From: Psococerastis gibbosa
Taxonomy: Eukaryota > Arthropoda > Insecta > Psocodea > Psocidae
Direction of reading: 5' to 3'
Assembly (NCBI GenBank): GCA_963971405.1
Contig: OZ020490.1
Span: 4,621,897-4,685,896 of the forward strand
Length of the DNA stretch: 64,000 nucleotides
The stretch's first letter is position 1; every line of letters begins with the position of its first letter. Shown here piece after piece: positions 55,406 to 64,000 of the stretch. The notes beneath the pieces were generated by a model, which saw only the letters and a program-made list of their open reading frames with translations, searched no databases and was not told the origin of the DNA. The translations under genes were made by a program, and so were the position numbers.

Positions 55406-55640
55406 AGGCCTACTTATAGTGGCCCATAGGTCCCTTTTCCAATGCCAACGACCCCATGGATTTCAGACAATATTTGAATTGTTTCCCTATGAATTTTTGG
55501 CCAATGGCAAACTGGTATACGTTCTCGATATCAATCTACACCGGCTACAAGCGATAGTGGACAAGCTCAGACAAGCTTAACATTGACGTAATGAAACAGG
55601 CGACAGCATGAGTTAACCAAGTACAGATACGAGTCTGCAC
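55406..55640 (+). repeat. Repeat family C copy
   Basis: AGGCCTACTTATAGTGGCCC, CCAATGCCAACGACCCCATG, CTGGTATACGTTCTCGATAT, CACCGGCTACAAGCGATAGT and CCAAGTACAGATACGAG. Best copy of the family. Confidence 0.65.
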
Positions 55641-57014
55641 ATACAGCGATTCTGGTTATGAACCTTCCTGCTCAATTGTACATTTAGTCTTAATTTCCCA
55701 CAATTTTTTTTTTTTTTTTTTGGAGCCTGACAAACTCAGTCGCATTTTTTTGGGCAACCTTGGTCATTTTCCCCTACGTTTCACCGTGATTGGAAATATT
55801 AAGCTTATGGTTTGGCGCCATCAATTTTACATCTTTGGTATGTACATACGGCTATAATGAACGTTAAAAATTTGACGAAAAAAAGAGACGACCTGTCTTG
55901 GTGTTAAATGAAATGAATTGGGCACAGCAAAAAACAATGCATCAGAATAAGTTATCATTAGCAACAGAAATTTCACGAAAATTAAAATAAACAATATGAG
56001 AGAAAGCATTCATTTTTTGACTAATTCATTTACACACAAGGGTTAACAAGAGTTCCCTATAGGAAAGAAATGACAAGTTCAACTTCAGAGCCATGTCGAT
56101 TCTTTAGTTAAGAAAAAATAAAATTGACACTCAAAACATAATACTTCAATTAATTTTTATAGTTTACTACAGTAATTAAAGATTTAGTATAGATTTGTTG
56201 TAAAAGACCATTTAATGCATACATAGCATTGTAATGTTTTAAGCTATAGTACAATAATTATTTTATGATACTTACGGGGGTTAAATTTCTCGTAATTTAA
56301 AATTAAAAAAAACCTCCAAAAATTTATTATAGCTTGTAATAGTCTTGAACAATTGGGGTAGCCGGTAGATTAAATCTGTAAGAACTTGCATAATAACTAA
56401 ATTAAAATTTTGTAGTGTACATTTTCTACATTCCGTAGGCAATCCTTTTAATAATAAGGGATAGAAAATAATTAGAAGCCAGTTGAAAGGTTTAAAAAAT
56501 AAATAGACTGGCATAATGCATGACTGGTTAAGTCATTAACCTAGCATATCTAGACTTTGGTCACCTTTCACTCTTTTCCAAATCCTGACATATACATTTT
56601 ATTGCTTTCCTATTTTTTATTTGCATTACTAATTAAGTTTTTAAGTGTAATTCGTTCTATTAGTAGGCGGTTTCATGAAGAAATTTTCATTTTATTTTTC
56701 CATTGCGTCAAATATTAAAGATTGGTGGCTCAATCATTGAAAATTCTCTGCGAAATGATACATAAGCTGCAAGTAGTCTAATCTAAAATACAATGGGTTA
56801 CATTTTTTAGAAACTTTCATGGAAACAATAAAAAGTGTGAAACCAGGGGTGACCCCAGTCTAGATACTATGCCCTCTTAAGAACAAGTAACCTCTTTCCA
56901 ATATATAAAACTCTCAGATAACCCACGCTAGTTTAAGAGCTGATTTTCCCATTTTTCAACAGGAAGCAAACAATTATACAACTTGATAAATTCTTTATAT
57001 ATAGTATTGAGGCA
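55641..57014. other. No gene seen; faint family N cores
   Basis: Blocks at about 56175-56225 (AATTAAAGATTTAGTATAG, TTGTAAAAGACCATTTAATG) and 56710-56790 recall the family N core but are much diverged. Otherwise AT-rich. Confidence 0.35.
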
Positions 57015-57145
57015 ATTTGACTTCGTGGTGTATTAGTTATTGGACTAGAGATGTGAGGATTGTGATGAAGTGAGTTCGTAGAATAGTACGTACGCCTCCC
57101 CCGACACTATGCTCCTGCTGGACAGACTGCTTACCCTGCAAAAAA
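57015..57145 (+). repeat. Possible tRNA-headed SINE (SINE-D)
   Basis: GTGGTGTATTAGTTATTGGA reads like a tRNA A-box region and GAGTTCGTAGAATAG like a decayed B box; a 12-base A run follows at about 57139. Only one copy was found, so it is tentative. Confidence 0.35.
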
Positions 57146-57198
57146 AAAAAAACAGTTGTTTAAGTTAAAACTACATAAGTCAGTAAAGTAAAGTCAGG

Positions 57199-57408
57199 AC
57201 ATGTAGCGTAGCGTGGAATCTGACTTTCACCCGAAAGGTTGTTGGTTCGAGTCCCACACTGGCTACATTTTCTGGCCATGCTTCGGAGGGCATGTAAAGC
57301 AGGCAATCTCGGGCCTTCCTAGTTGAGTGTAAGAGAGGGCTGTATAGCCCTAACTCCGCTAGGTTGGCTTAGTAATAGAAACAATAAAAAGTCCTTGTTT
57401 ATTTATAA
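57199..57408 (+). repeat. SINE-A, full length
   Basis: ACATGTAGCGTAGCGTGGAA, GGTTGTTGGTTCGAGTCCCA, ACATTTTCTGGCCATGCTTC, GAGTGTAAGAGAGGGCTGTA, CTCCGCTAGGTTGGCTTAGT and a TTTATTTAT tail. AGTAAAGTAAAG-like sequence flanks both sides (about 57183-57194 and 57408-57419), a likely target duplication. Confidence 0.8.
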
Positions 57409-57541
57409 AGTAAAGTAAAATATATTCCTCCAAAAAATTACACAATATTTAGAATATGGATTCATTGATACACAATTTACAATACAACAGCAATACAGTA
57501 TATGTATGACTGCAAGATAGGTCATCCACCCAGTGCAATGA

Positions 57542-57601
<60 letters not shown>

Positions 57602-57848
57602 AATATATTTCATACAATACAAAATGAAATTAATTATACAACAAACCCACTAAGAAATTAACAATGTTCCTACTAAATATATATATGTATAAATTCCTCC
57701 GTGGGCACCTCAATCAAAACCTATGAAAGGTTTGTGTGATTGAATTTGTGATGTTTTAACATAACTTAAGTAATAATAATAAATTTTGAAAAGTTTCTAG
57801 AAAATTACAGGAGGATAAATTGCAATTGGCTAATAGATTTGAATTGAT

Positions 57849-60807
57849 TTATTTTTTAATCCAGATTTTTATTAGTTTTATAAATTTATGTTTGTTATTT
57901 ACATGGCATTTTAGGAAAAGAGGTAATAGGTTATATAATTTTGTTACTTGATAGAGAGGTGAATGGAAAGCAAGTGATTTATTTATGTTGGGCGTATTGA
58001 CAGATAGCTGGTTCCTAGTTCTGGTTTCATAAATATGTTCAATTAATGGTGGCAATATTAACTTACGCTCGGGGAGTAATGATAGAAGTACTATTTTATA
58101 AACTGTTTGTACTTCAGGGACATCAAACTCTAAGTGCAATAAATTAGATGGATAACGATAATGTCTGTTCAGAGCCACTCGAATCAATACTCTCACACTT
58201 CTCTCTAACAATGACGTGTATGTGGAGTAAGAGCCACCCCAAACTACTATAGAGTATTGTATTATCGAATGAATTAAAGCGTAATAGACTGTTCGTAGTT
58301 GATTTAAGTTCAAAATTTCTCGTAACAGTTTGAATTTATAAATAGATCTTCTAATTCTCTTACATAAGTTAATGATATGATAGTCCCATTTAACATTTTG
58401 ATCAATAATCACACCTAAATAATTAATGTGATTCACTTTTTTCAGAGCATCACATGAGCAATCATGATGAGTTACAATTGTTTTTATGAATTTTAATGTT
58501 AAAATTGTTATTAGGTTGTCCCAATGAGTTTGCACTATATGTCAAATAATTTGTCTTATTAATATTAATTGTTAATAAATTTTTATCTAACCACGCCTTG
58601 ATCAAATTTATATCACATTCTGCTCTTACATTTACTACAGACCATTCATCATTAGAGATAGTTAAAACCGTGTCATCCGCAAACGCCGTCAAGGATCCAT
58701 TTAATTGTAATTTAAATATATCATTTAAGTAAATATTAAATAAAATTGGGCCAAGTACAGTTCCTTGTGGGACTCCATACACAACTAAGGAAGGGTCGCT
58801 TATTGTATCTTGTATTTTTACACATTGAGTACGGTTTTTAAGATAACTAGTTAAGAAAAGTAAGGGTATTCCTCTTATTCCAGCCATGCTTAATTTATCT
58901 AGTAGAATGTGATGAGCCACCGTGTCAAACGCTTTTTGCAAATCAATAAAGATGGAAAGAATTTTATTATTGTTATTTAGATTGTCATAAACTTCATTGG
59001 CCAACCTTAAAATTGCATCTTGAGTACATCTATTTTTGCGAAAACCGTACTGATGTTTAGAAAAGAAATTAGTATCATCAAGGAAGGCATTTAATCTTAT
59101 CTTGAAGGCCTTTTCAATGATTTTAGATAACGCAGAAGTAAGGGAAATCGGCCTATAATTATTTGTATCTTCATGGTCACCTTTCTTGTATAATGGAATA
59201 ACCAAAGTTGGTTTAAGACAGTCGGGAAACCTCCCATTTGAGAATGCTAGATTTATTATATGTGTGATAGGTACAACAAGTAATTCTTTATGTATTTTTA
59301 AAGTTATAGCGGAGATATTGTCAAAGCCACAAGAATTTGAGTTATTTAATGACATAATTAATTGTAAGACTTCATGCTCATCAACAGGAGTTAAAAACAT
59401 AGATTTTTCACTAAGAGTAATAGGTGGGTCGAAAACGTCATTTTGTGAAATAGATGCAGCCATTTTAGGTCCAATTTGGCAGAAGAAATTATTAAAAATG
59501 TTAGCAATATTTTTTGAATCCTTTGTAATAGACCCATCAACATCCCGAATACTCAAAATTTGTTGTGAAGGTTTTTTCCGATATGTCATTTCATTTATAG
59601 TATTCCACATTTCTTTAGGATTACCATTAGTATTTTTTATTTTATCCGAATAGTATAGCATCTTTGTTTTTTTAATTAACTTATTAACCCTAGTTCGAGT
59701 GGTTCGGTATTCATTTTGTAATATCACATTAAAAGGCTGCTTCTTTAACCTCACCATTAACTTGTTTCTGGCTGAAATTTCAATTACCAGGTCATTAGTC
59801 ATCCACGGTTTTAATTTTTTCATTCTGGACGAGATTATTTTATTTTTTGTATTTCTATTTATTATGGTCTTTAAGCTATTTGTGAAAAATTCAGTGGCTA
59901 TGTCAACATCTTTCTCATCAATAACTTCCTTCCAGGACTTGACAGTTAGGTCCCTCCCCAGCTTAATATGATCAATAAGAAAGTTTTTTTTTTTACAGTT
60001 GTCAGATTGAACTCTATTTTGAGTCTGAACAGACAGCATCGTCACATCGTGATCAGTTATGTCGCATTTGATTATCATACCTAGGGCTCTATTACAATGA
60101 ATATTAGAAAAAATGTGATCTATATATGTTTTTGAGTTTGCTTCTATTCTAGTAGGTGCCGTGATATGGGGAAGCAATCCATGCGAAGCCAATATAGTCA
60201 GATAATCTTGAATTATTAAAAAATTTAAATCATTTTCTTTAGCTGTAATATTCAAATTAATATCTCCCATTATTATAAATGAAAATGTATTATTATTTAA
60301 TCTGAATAGATCACCCAGATAAGAATCTAGAGAGTCTACAAATTTTCTAGGACATCTTGAGGGCGAGCGATATACACATAAAATACTTAAAGTTAAACTT
60401 TCCATGTTAATTTTTAATAGAGAAGAATTTGATTCTTGTAATTTTAAGACCTCAAAATCAACGCGTAAATTTTCATGGTAAAAAATTATAACTCCATCAT
60501 TCCTATTGAATTTTCCAGGTGACACCAGAGTCTGATAACCCCGAATTGAAAAATAACAATCGTCTTCATCAAACCAAGATTCAGTTAATATAATTACTTG
60601 TATTTTTGTTTCCAATTGATGGAGAAAAAGGAGAAATTGGTCAAAATTTTTATAAATGCTACGTATGTTGTATTGTAATATGTTAATATTTTGATCTAAA
60701 ATTAATTTGTAATTTCCTAATGTACCATCAAAACTTAATGTCTCCTTCATCTGACCATGATCATTGTTATCCTCCTGTATTACATACCAGGCAAAATTTC
60801 CTGTCAT
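57849..60807 (-). pseudogene. LINE-2 ORF2: APE endonuclease + reverse transcriptase, one frameshift
   Basis: The first frame (781 codons, 60807-58462) holds the endonuclease: ILQYNIRS (N47), ILTESWF (E76), VYRSPS, IIMGDINLN, YIDHIFSN and TDHDVT; then a linker (KPWMTNDLVIEISARNKLM) and RT: IPLYKKGDHEDTNNYRPISL, YGFRKNRCTQDAI, FIDLQKAFDTVAHH, GVPQGTVLGPILFNIYLNDI, and FADDTVL near residue 709. All catalytic residues are seen. The frame then shifts in 58462-58535 into a 228-codon frame with VNHINYLGVIIDQNVKWDYH, SIIQYSIVVWGG, ETRTRNQLSV and the KLYNLLPLFL C-terminus. Such a protein nicks target DNA and copies its RNA in place. Confidence 0.88.
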
Positions 60808-60884
60808 AACGAAAAATCAAGTGAGAAAAAAAGACACAAAGCATTTATGAACGTGCAGGAGCAAAAACAAACAAAGTTCGTAAA

Positions 60885-61799
60885 TTAAGGCTGCTCAGAA
60901 GTTGTAGAGAATTGACCATTCAGCTTCACAAGATCGTCACTTGAACTAATGCGAATCGGCTTAGTATTTTGGCTCTTCCTTATCATTATCTTGCCGTCAG
61001 TAACCCAGGTGTAGTTGAATTCAAAAGATCGGGCAAAATCCTTACAGGAGCGCAAGAGTTTATAGTTCTCAGAAGTTAGGTGTTCACTTATATAAATCTT
61101 AGATTTTGGAAAACTGTTGTGTATATCATTGGCAGTGAGGTCCCCAGTTTCTTTCCTGTGTCTTCTAAACGCTTTTATCCAGTTTCCAGTGCTTCTTCTA
61201 TTTAACAAATTAACAACTATGTCAGGATGATCCATTCCCTTCCTCAAAGGTAGCCGATGAGCCAGTAGTATATCATTTTTTTCCATTTTTAACATTTGAG
61301 CAACAGTTTCTGCAACCCAGTTTGTATCTTCTTTGTTCGTTTTAGGCACACCAGATATGATCGCATTCGACATCCTCGATCTTTGTTCCAAGTTATTAAG
61401 TCTCGATTTTAGCGATACTACTTCATTCACAAGTTGAGTATTAGTACTTTCCATATCAGTCATGTTGCTTTTTATGTTGTTCACTTCAGTTTGTAGTTCT
61501 ATCATTTGATCGGTGTTTTTCGAAATAGTATGCTCTATATTTTTTATGGCCCCCATAATTTCATTGTTCTGAGCTAACAAAATTTTCAGTATGTCGGAGT
61601 CCTGAGGCATAGTCGAACTTTCAGCAGGATTTAAACACCCTTTACACTTCCAGATTTCTTTTTTAGTTGTTTTACCTAATTCACCTCTTTTAATATCTGT
61701 GCACGATAGGTGAAAAATATTGCCACAGGCTGCTGAACAGTTGACTGCAAATCTGGTATCCTCAATAGTGTTCTTGCAGGATCCACAAAAAGAATTCAT
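60885..61799 (-). CDS. LINE-2 ORF1 protein, intact, 304 aa
   Basis: RNA-binding ORF1p of a non-LTR retrotransposon. N-terminal PHD-like zinc finger, C5-x2-C8 ... C21-x3-C25-x4-H30-x2-C33 ... C52-x2-C55 (positions read directly). Residues about 70-145 are a coiled coil rich in E/K/N/L heptads (NNEIMGAIKNIEHTISKNTD; VVSLKSRLNNLEQR). Then an RRM-like domain, starting SNAIISGVPKTN, and a basic C-terminal domain (NRRSTGNWIKAFRRHRKE; SKIYISEHLT). This finger, coil, RRM order is known from ORF1 proteins of CR1-like LINEs, which form trimers on the element RNA. The frame is open from ATG to stop, 77 bp ahead of ORF2. The start at 61799 is the first ATG and leads straight into the finger. Confidence 0.85.
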   Translation of the reverse strand: MNSFCGSCKNTIEDTRFAVNCSAACGNIFHLSCTDIKRGELGKTTKKEIWKCKGCLNPAESSTMPQDSDILKILLAQNNEIMGAIKNIEHTISKNTDQMIELQTEVNNIKSNMTDMESTNTQLVNEVVSLKSRLNNLEQRSRMSNAIISGVPKTNKEDTNWVAETVAQMLKMEKNDILLAHRLPLRKGMDHPDIVVNLLNRRSTGNWIKAFRRHRKETGDLTANDIHNSFPKSKIYISEHLTSENYKLLRSCKDFARSFEFNYTWVTDGKIMIRKSQNTKPIRISSSDDLVKLNGQFSTTSEQP

Positions 61800-61830
61800 C
61801 GTCTTGTTAGATTTTAAATCAAATCAGGAT

Positions 61831-62192
61831 TTGAGATCGATCAATTTTAAAATTAGGCGCGTAACCAAGTGCGCATGCGCAACCATATGCCAACCGTGTC
61901 AGATGTTGAACCAGATTAGATTAATGTGCTTAGCAAAACTGAGCCTTCTGTATCACAACAAAACAATGACCTTGACCTATTTCAACAACTTTTAAGTTCA
62001 AAATAATCAAGACGCGTGAAGTTTATAAAATTGCCATACCATAATATTGTAGCTAATCAATAATTCCAGTTATTAGTAGGTATTTTATACGTTTCCAGCA
62101 GCAGATATTGTAGTAAGATTTAAATAACTCTGGCACGTTCAAAAACACAATCACTCCAAAGACATGTCAAAACACCGAAAAGAGAAACTCGT
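61831..62192. other. Probable LINE-2 5' UTR, then nothing recognised
   Basis: The 5' UTR of LINE-2 may extend to about 62000; AGTGCGCATGCGCAACC at about 61868-61884 contains a palindromic TGCGCATGCGCA, a possible internal-promoter element. Beyond that there is no recognisable sequence. Confidence 0.35.
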
Positions 62193-62380
62193 ACATGTAG
62201 AGTAGTGGTACAGACTCCAACTTTCACCCGAAAGGTTGTTGGTTCGAGTCCCACACTTACTACATTTTCTGGACATGTTTTGGAGGGCATATGTAAAGCA
62301 GGCGGTCCCGGGCTTTCCTAGTTGAGTGTAAGTTATAGCCCTAACTCCGCTAGGTTGGCTTAGTAATAAAACAAAAAGTC
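62193..62380 (+). repeat. SINE-A, nearly full length
   Basis: ACATGTAGAGTAGTGGTACA, GGTTGTTGGTTCGAGTCCCA, GTAAAGCAGGCGGTCCCGGG, CCTAACTCCGCTAGGTTGGC. A ~12-bp deletion removes the GAGAGGGC stretch; the tail is short. Confidence 0.75.
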
Positions 62381-62520
62381 AACAAGACAATGCCAAAATG
62401 CCATGGGGAATGTACTTCTAGCATGCAGCATGAAGATTAATAGTCAGTCATAGCCAAAGTGATTGTACTAGTATGCTAACTGGACTGAAAGGAAGAAGTT
62501 AGGGGAAAAGGAGGAATATA

Positions 62521-62678
62521 AAATAAATAAATATTGACTTTTTGTGCTATTACTAAGCCAACCTGGCGGAGTTGGGGCTATAAAGCCCTCTCTTACACTC
62601 AACTAGGGAAGCCCGGGACAGCCTGCTTTACATACCCTCTGAAGCATGGCGAGAAAATTTCTCAGAAGAGTGGGACTG
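62521..62678 (-). repeat. SINE-A, head missing
   Basis: Tail AAATAAATAAATATTGACTT, TACTAAGCCAACCTGGCGGA, CCCTCTCTTACACTCAACTA, TACCCTCTGAAGCATGGC. Lies 140 bp from the previous copy in opposite orientation. Confidence 0.7.
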
Positions 62679-62744
62679 GTGGAGACTCATACATAACAGT
62701 TGATTGCTAATAATGAAGAATATCGATATAATTAGAGTTGTAAA

Positions 62745-62850
62745 TAGGATAGATGGGACATTCACTCCGCCTAAAATGTATAGCGGAAACCTTCCACTTA
62801 TTTTCAATGGCTAGTCATAGGAGACGTGGCAGGTAGCCTCTGAAATTAAA
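62745..62850. mobile_element. MITE-H, left half
   Basis: GGATAGATGGGACATTCACT at the left, and GCTAGTCATAGGAGACGTGG inside, as in the copy at 16112. The right end is missing here; a similar end (AACATTCCTTCTCTCCTATA) lies at about 63465-63485. Confidence 0.5.
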
Positions 62851-63553
62851 AAATCCCTTTCGGCTCTGGCCGATCAGGTGTAGGGAGATTCCGCAGACCG
62901 TGCTTTTCCTCTACGCTACCTACGCTATGTATGTAATAACAAATAAAAAATACTACATTATTTTTCCAACCACAACATCAACACACAAAATATTCTTGTG
63001 TTCCAAATTTTGAACCACAATGCCGACTATGAACTTTTATTAACAAATTATTTTCACTTAGACTGGATGCCATCTTAAAATGGTTGATTTGTCGTAAAAA
63101 GTGGTTATTACCATTATCGTAGATAATAATACGGACTTTCAGTCAGTAATTAATTTATTCCTCTGCGACCAATATTAACTGTTATATGAATTATACAAGG
63201 TTTCAATCGGCCGCCATCTTGTAACTAAATAGTGGATATAGCTGGTTAACGAACTCGATCAAGACATTTGTATGATCAATTTTTGTGCCAAGTTTCATCA
63301 AAATCGAACAATAGTTACGGAAGTTAGAGTGTTTCCTAAAATTTTGAACGGAGAGTGGTTTTAGGCTCAGGGGGTCATGAAATGAAAAGTTGTGAAGAAA
63401 TTTTCCGAAAGTCGAACATTGGTCGCCATCTCCCTAAAAAATAATACTTTTTGGCGCAGGAACCTAACATTCCTTCTCTCCTATATAGAACAAGATAGAG
63501 TTAAGGGAGATCATAGATTATAGAGAAAAAGATAGATATAATGAAAAACTGAC
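62851..63553. other. Intron of the USP gene, with repeat G
   Basis: If the USP exon is real, this is the downstream intron. It carries a repeat G copy at 63247-63440 (CTCGATCAAGACATTTGTAT, GCCAAGTTTCATCAAAATCG, AAAGTCGAACATTGGTCGCC). I did not find the last USP exon (which should encode a ..AY.LFY.. end) in it. Confidence 0.5.
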
Positions 63554-63754
63554 CTTGAATCATTGTACTCGTGCCACGACGTCGAGTAGGGGTGTTTGCA
63601 ATAGGCGGTATAGTGTCCACTGTACGTGGTTCCAGAATGGTTGCTCACAGCATAAAGGTTATAAGTACTAGCTTGACTCTTAGCAGCAGCATATGCCGAC
63701 AGATCCAGCCCGCTCAGCGGGAACTCGACAGTGTTGGATAGCTTCCCTCGGAAC
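63554..63754 (-). CDS. USP2-like ubiquitin-specific protease, one internal exon
   Basis: Cysteine protease that removes ubiquitin (peptidase family C19). The minus-strand exon encodes FRGKLSNTVEFPLSGLDLSA, then KSQASTYNLYAVSNHSGTTY, SGHYTAYCKHPYSTSWHEYN and DSR. GHYTAYC holds the catalytic histidine of the His box, and YNLYAVSNHSG is almost word for word that of vertebrate USP2 (closer than to USP8, which has NLFSVSNHYG). The acceptor is ATATTCCAG|GTTCC (exon starts at 63754) and the donor ATTCAAG|GTCAGT (exon ends at 63554): 201 bp, 67 codons; the exon begins with the third base of a codon. The cysteine box must lie in exons beyond the right edge; the final exon lies further left and was not found. 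Not a processed copy, since both introns are present. Confidence 0.88.
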
Positions 63755-64000
63755 CTGGAATATACAACAATCGTCATTATCAAGGAACCAATCAGCCAAA
63801 TGATTTAACAAAGCGGATAAAACATATCGAAGCTGAGCGAAGAAGAAGACGAGGACTGCCCAGTTGAAGCGAAAAACCCCCGAGACCTTAGAATTGTAGG
63901 AGCAACTGAAGCACAGAACCGTAGAGTGGAAGAGAACCTGCCCTAACGCTGACTCCACCTAGGGAAAAAGCCAGGAAAAAGCAAAGTAAGTATTATCCTG
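63755..64000 (-). other. Intron upstream of the USP exon
   Basis: Begins with a standard acceptor (TTGTATATTCCAG) read on the minus strand. The plus strand here contains lysine- and arginine-rich short frames but nothing I can identify. Confidence 0.5.

Larger units (their letters stand above)
57541..61830 (-). mobile_element. LINE-2 (local name): nearly full-length non-LTR retrotransposon
   Basis: From right to left: a 5' UTR start near 61830 or beyond (border not fixed), ORF1 (61799-60885), a 77-bp spacer, ORF2 with endonuclease and reverse transcriptase (60807-57849), a ~245-bp 3' UTR and a (TTTC)n tail seen on the plus strand as GAAA repeats at 57541-57602. The GAAA tract marks the end where priming occurred. 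With a single frameshift it is the most intact mobile element of the window and probably young. Clade: ORF1 with a PHD-like finger and this RT style suggest a CR1/jockey-like group; not proven. I could not identify a target duplication. Confidence 0.85.

Noticed and set aside
59186-59653. 155-codon open frame on the plus strand
   Set aside because: Exact antisense of the LINE-2 reverse-transcriptase region; a shadow of the real frame.
1-64000. Search for retrovirus-like, LTR or Polinton elements
   Set aside because: No long direct terminal repeats, no aspartic protease, integrase or capsid-like protein was seen. All reverse-transcriptase matches are of the LINE type.

Overview
This is a eukaryotic, AT-rich, transposon-saturated window. 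The only host gene I can support is one internal exon of a USP2-like ubiquitin-specific protease on the minus strand at the right edge (63554-63754), with clean GT/AG splice borders. The protein, the intron style and the makeup of the repeats (tRNA-headed SINEs, LINEs with APE and RT domains, hAT- and Harbinger-like foldback elements) suggest an invertebrate with a large genome, most likely an arthropod. I cannot name the species.

Layout. 1-13 kb: small foldback DNA elements, SINE pieces, LINE tails, and a hAT-like element nested in a SINE at 8.2-8.9 kb. 13-17 kb: LINE debris, a Harbinger-like MITE running into a 194-bp higher-order minisatellite, and more foldbacks. 17.4-19.9 kb: a 5'-truncated LINE with one frameshift. 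20-27 kb: several copies of an unclassified ~870-bp family (here family E), two minisatellites and nested SINEs. 27-31 kb: fragments of LINE C-termini in both orientations and a 197-bp near-perfect palindrome. 31-43 kb: a dispersed duplication with an occupied and an empty MITE site, a set of related Harbinger-like foldbacks including a 1.17-kb member that may be close to the parent, and more E and SINE copies. 44-52 kb: a cluster of a large non-autonomous hAT family (terminal CAGCGTTTCCACTT) with an internal minisatellite; one copy has a perfect 8-bp target duplication. 52-57 kb: mostly featureless AT-rich DNA with one tandem repeat. 57.5-61.8 kb: a nearly full-length LINE on the minus strand with intact ORF1 (PHD-like finger plus coiled coil) and an APE-RT ORF2 broken by a single frameshift. 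62-64 kb: SINEs, MITE pieces and the USP exon.

How it fits together. The LINEs are the only visible source of enzymes. The SINEs presumably borrow LINE machinery; the hAT- and Harbinger-like foldbacks carry no transposase here and would depend on one elsewhere. The most informative signals are the insertion footprints (8-bp, 3-bp and 6-7-bp target duplications) and the nesting order they imply. I recognised no retrovirus-like, LTR or Polinton element, no RNA gene outside SINE heads, and no CRISPR array. Family letters (E, D, N, M and so on) are local labels, not database names.
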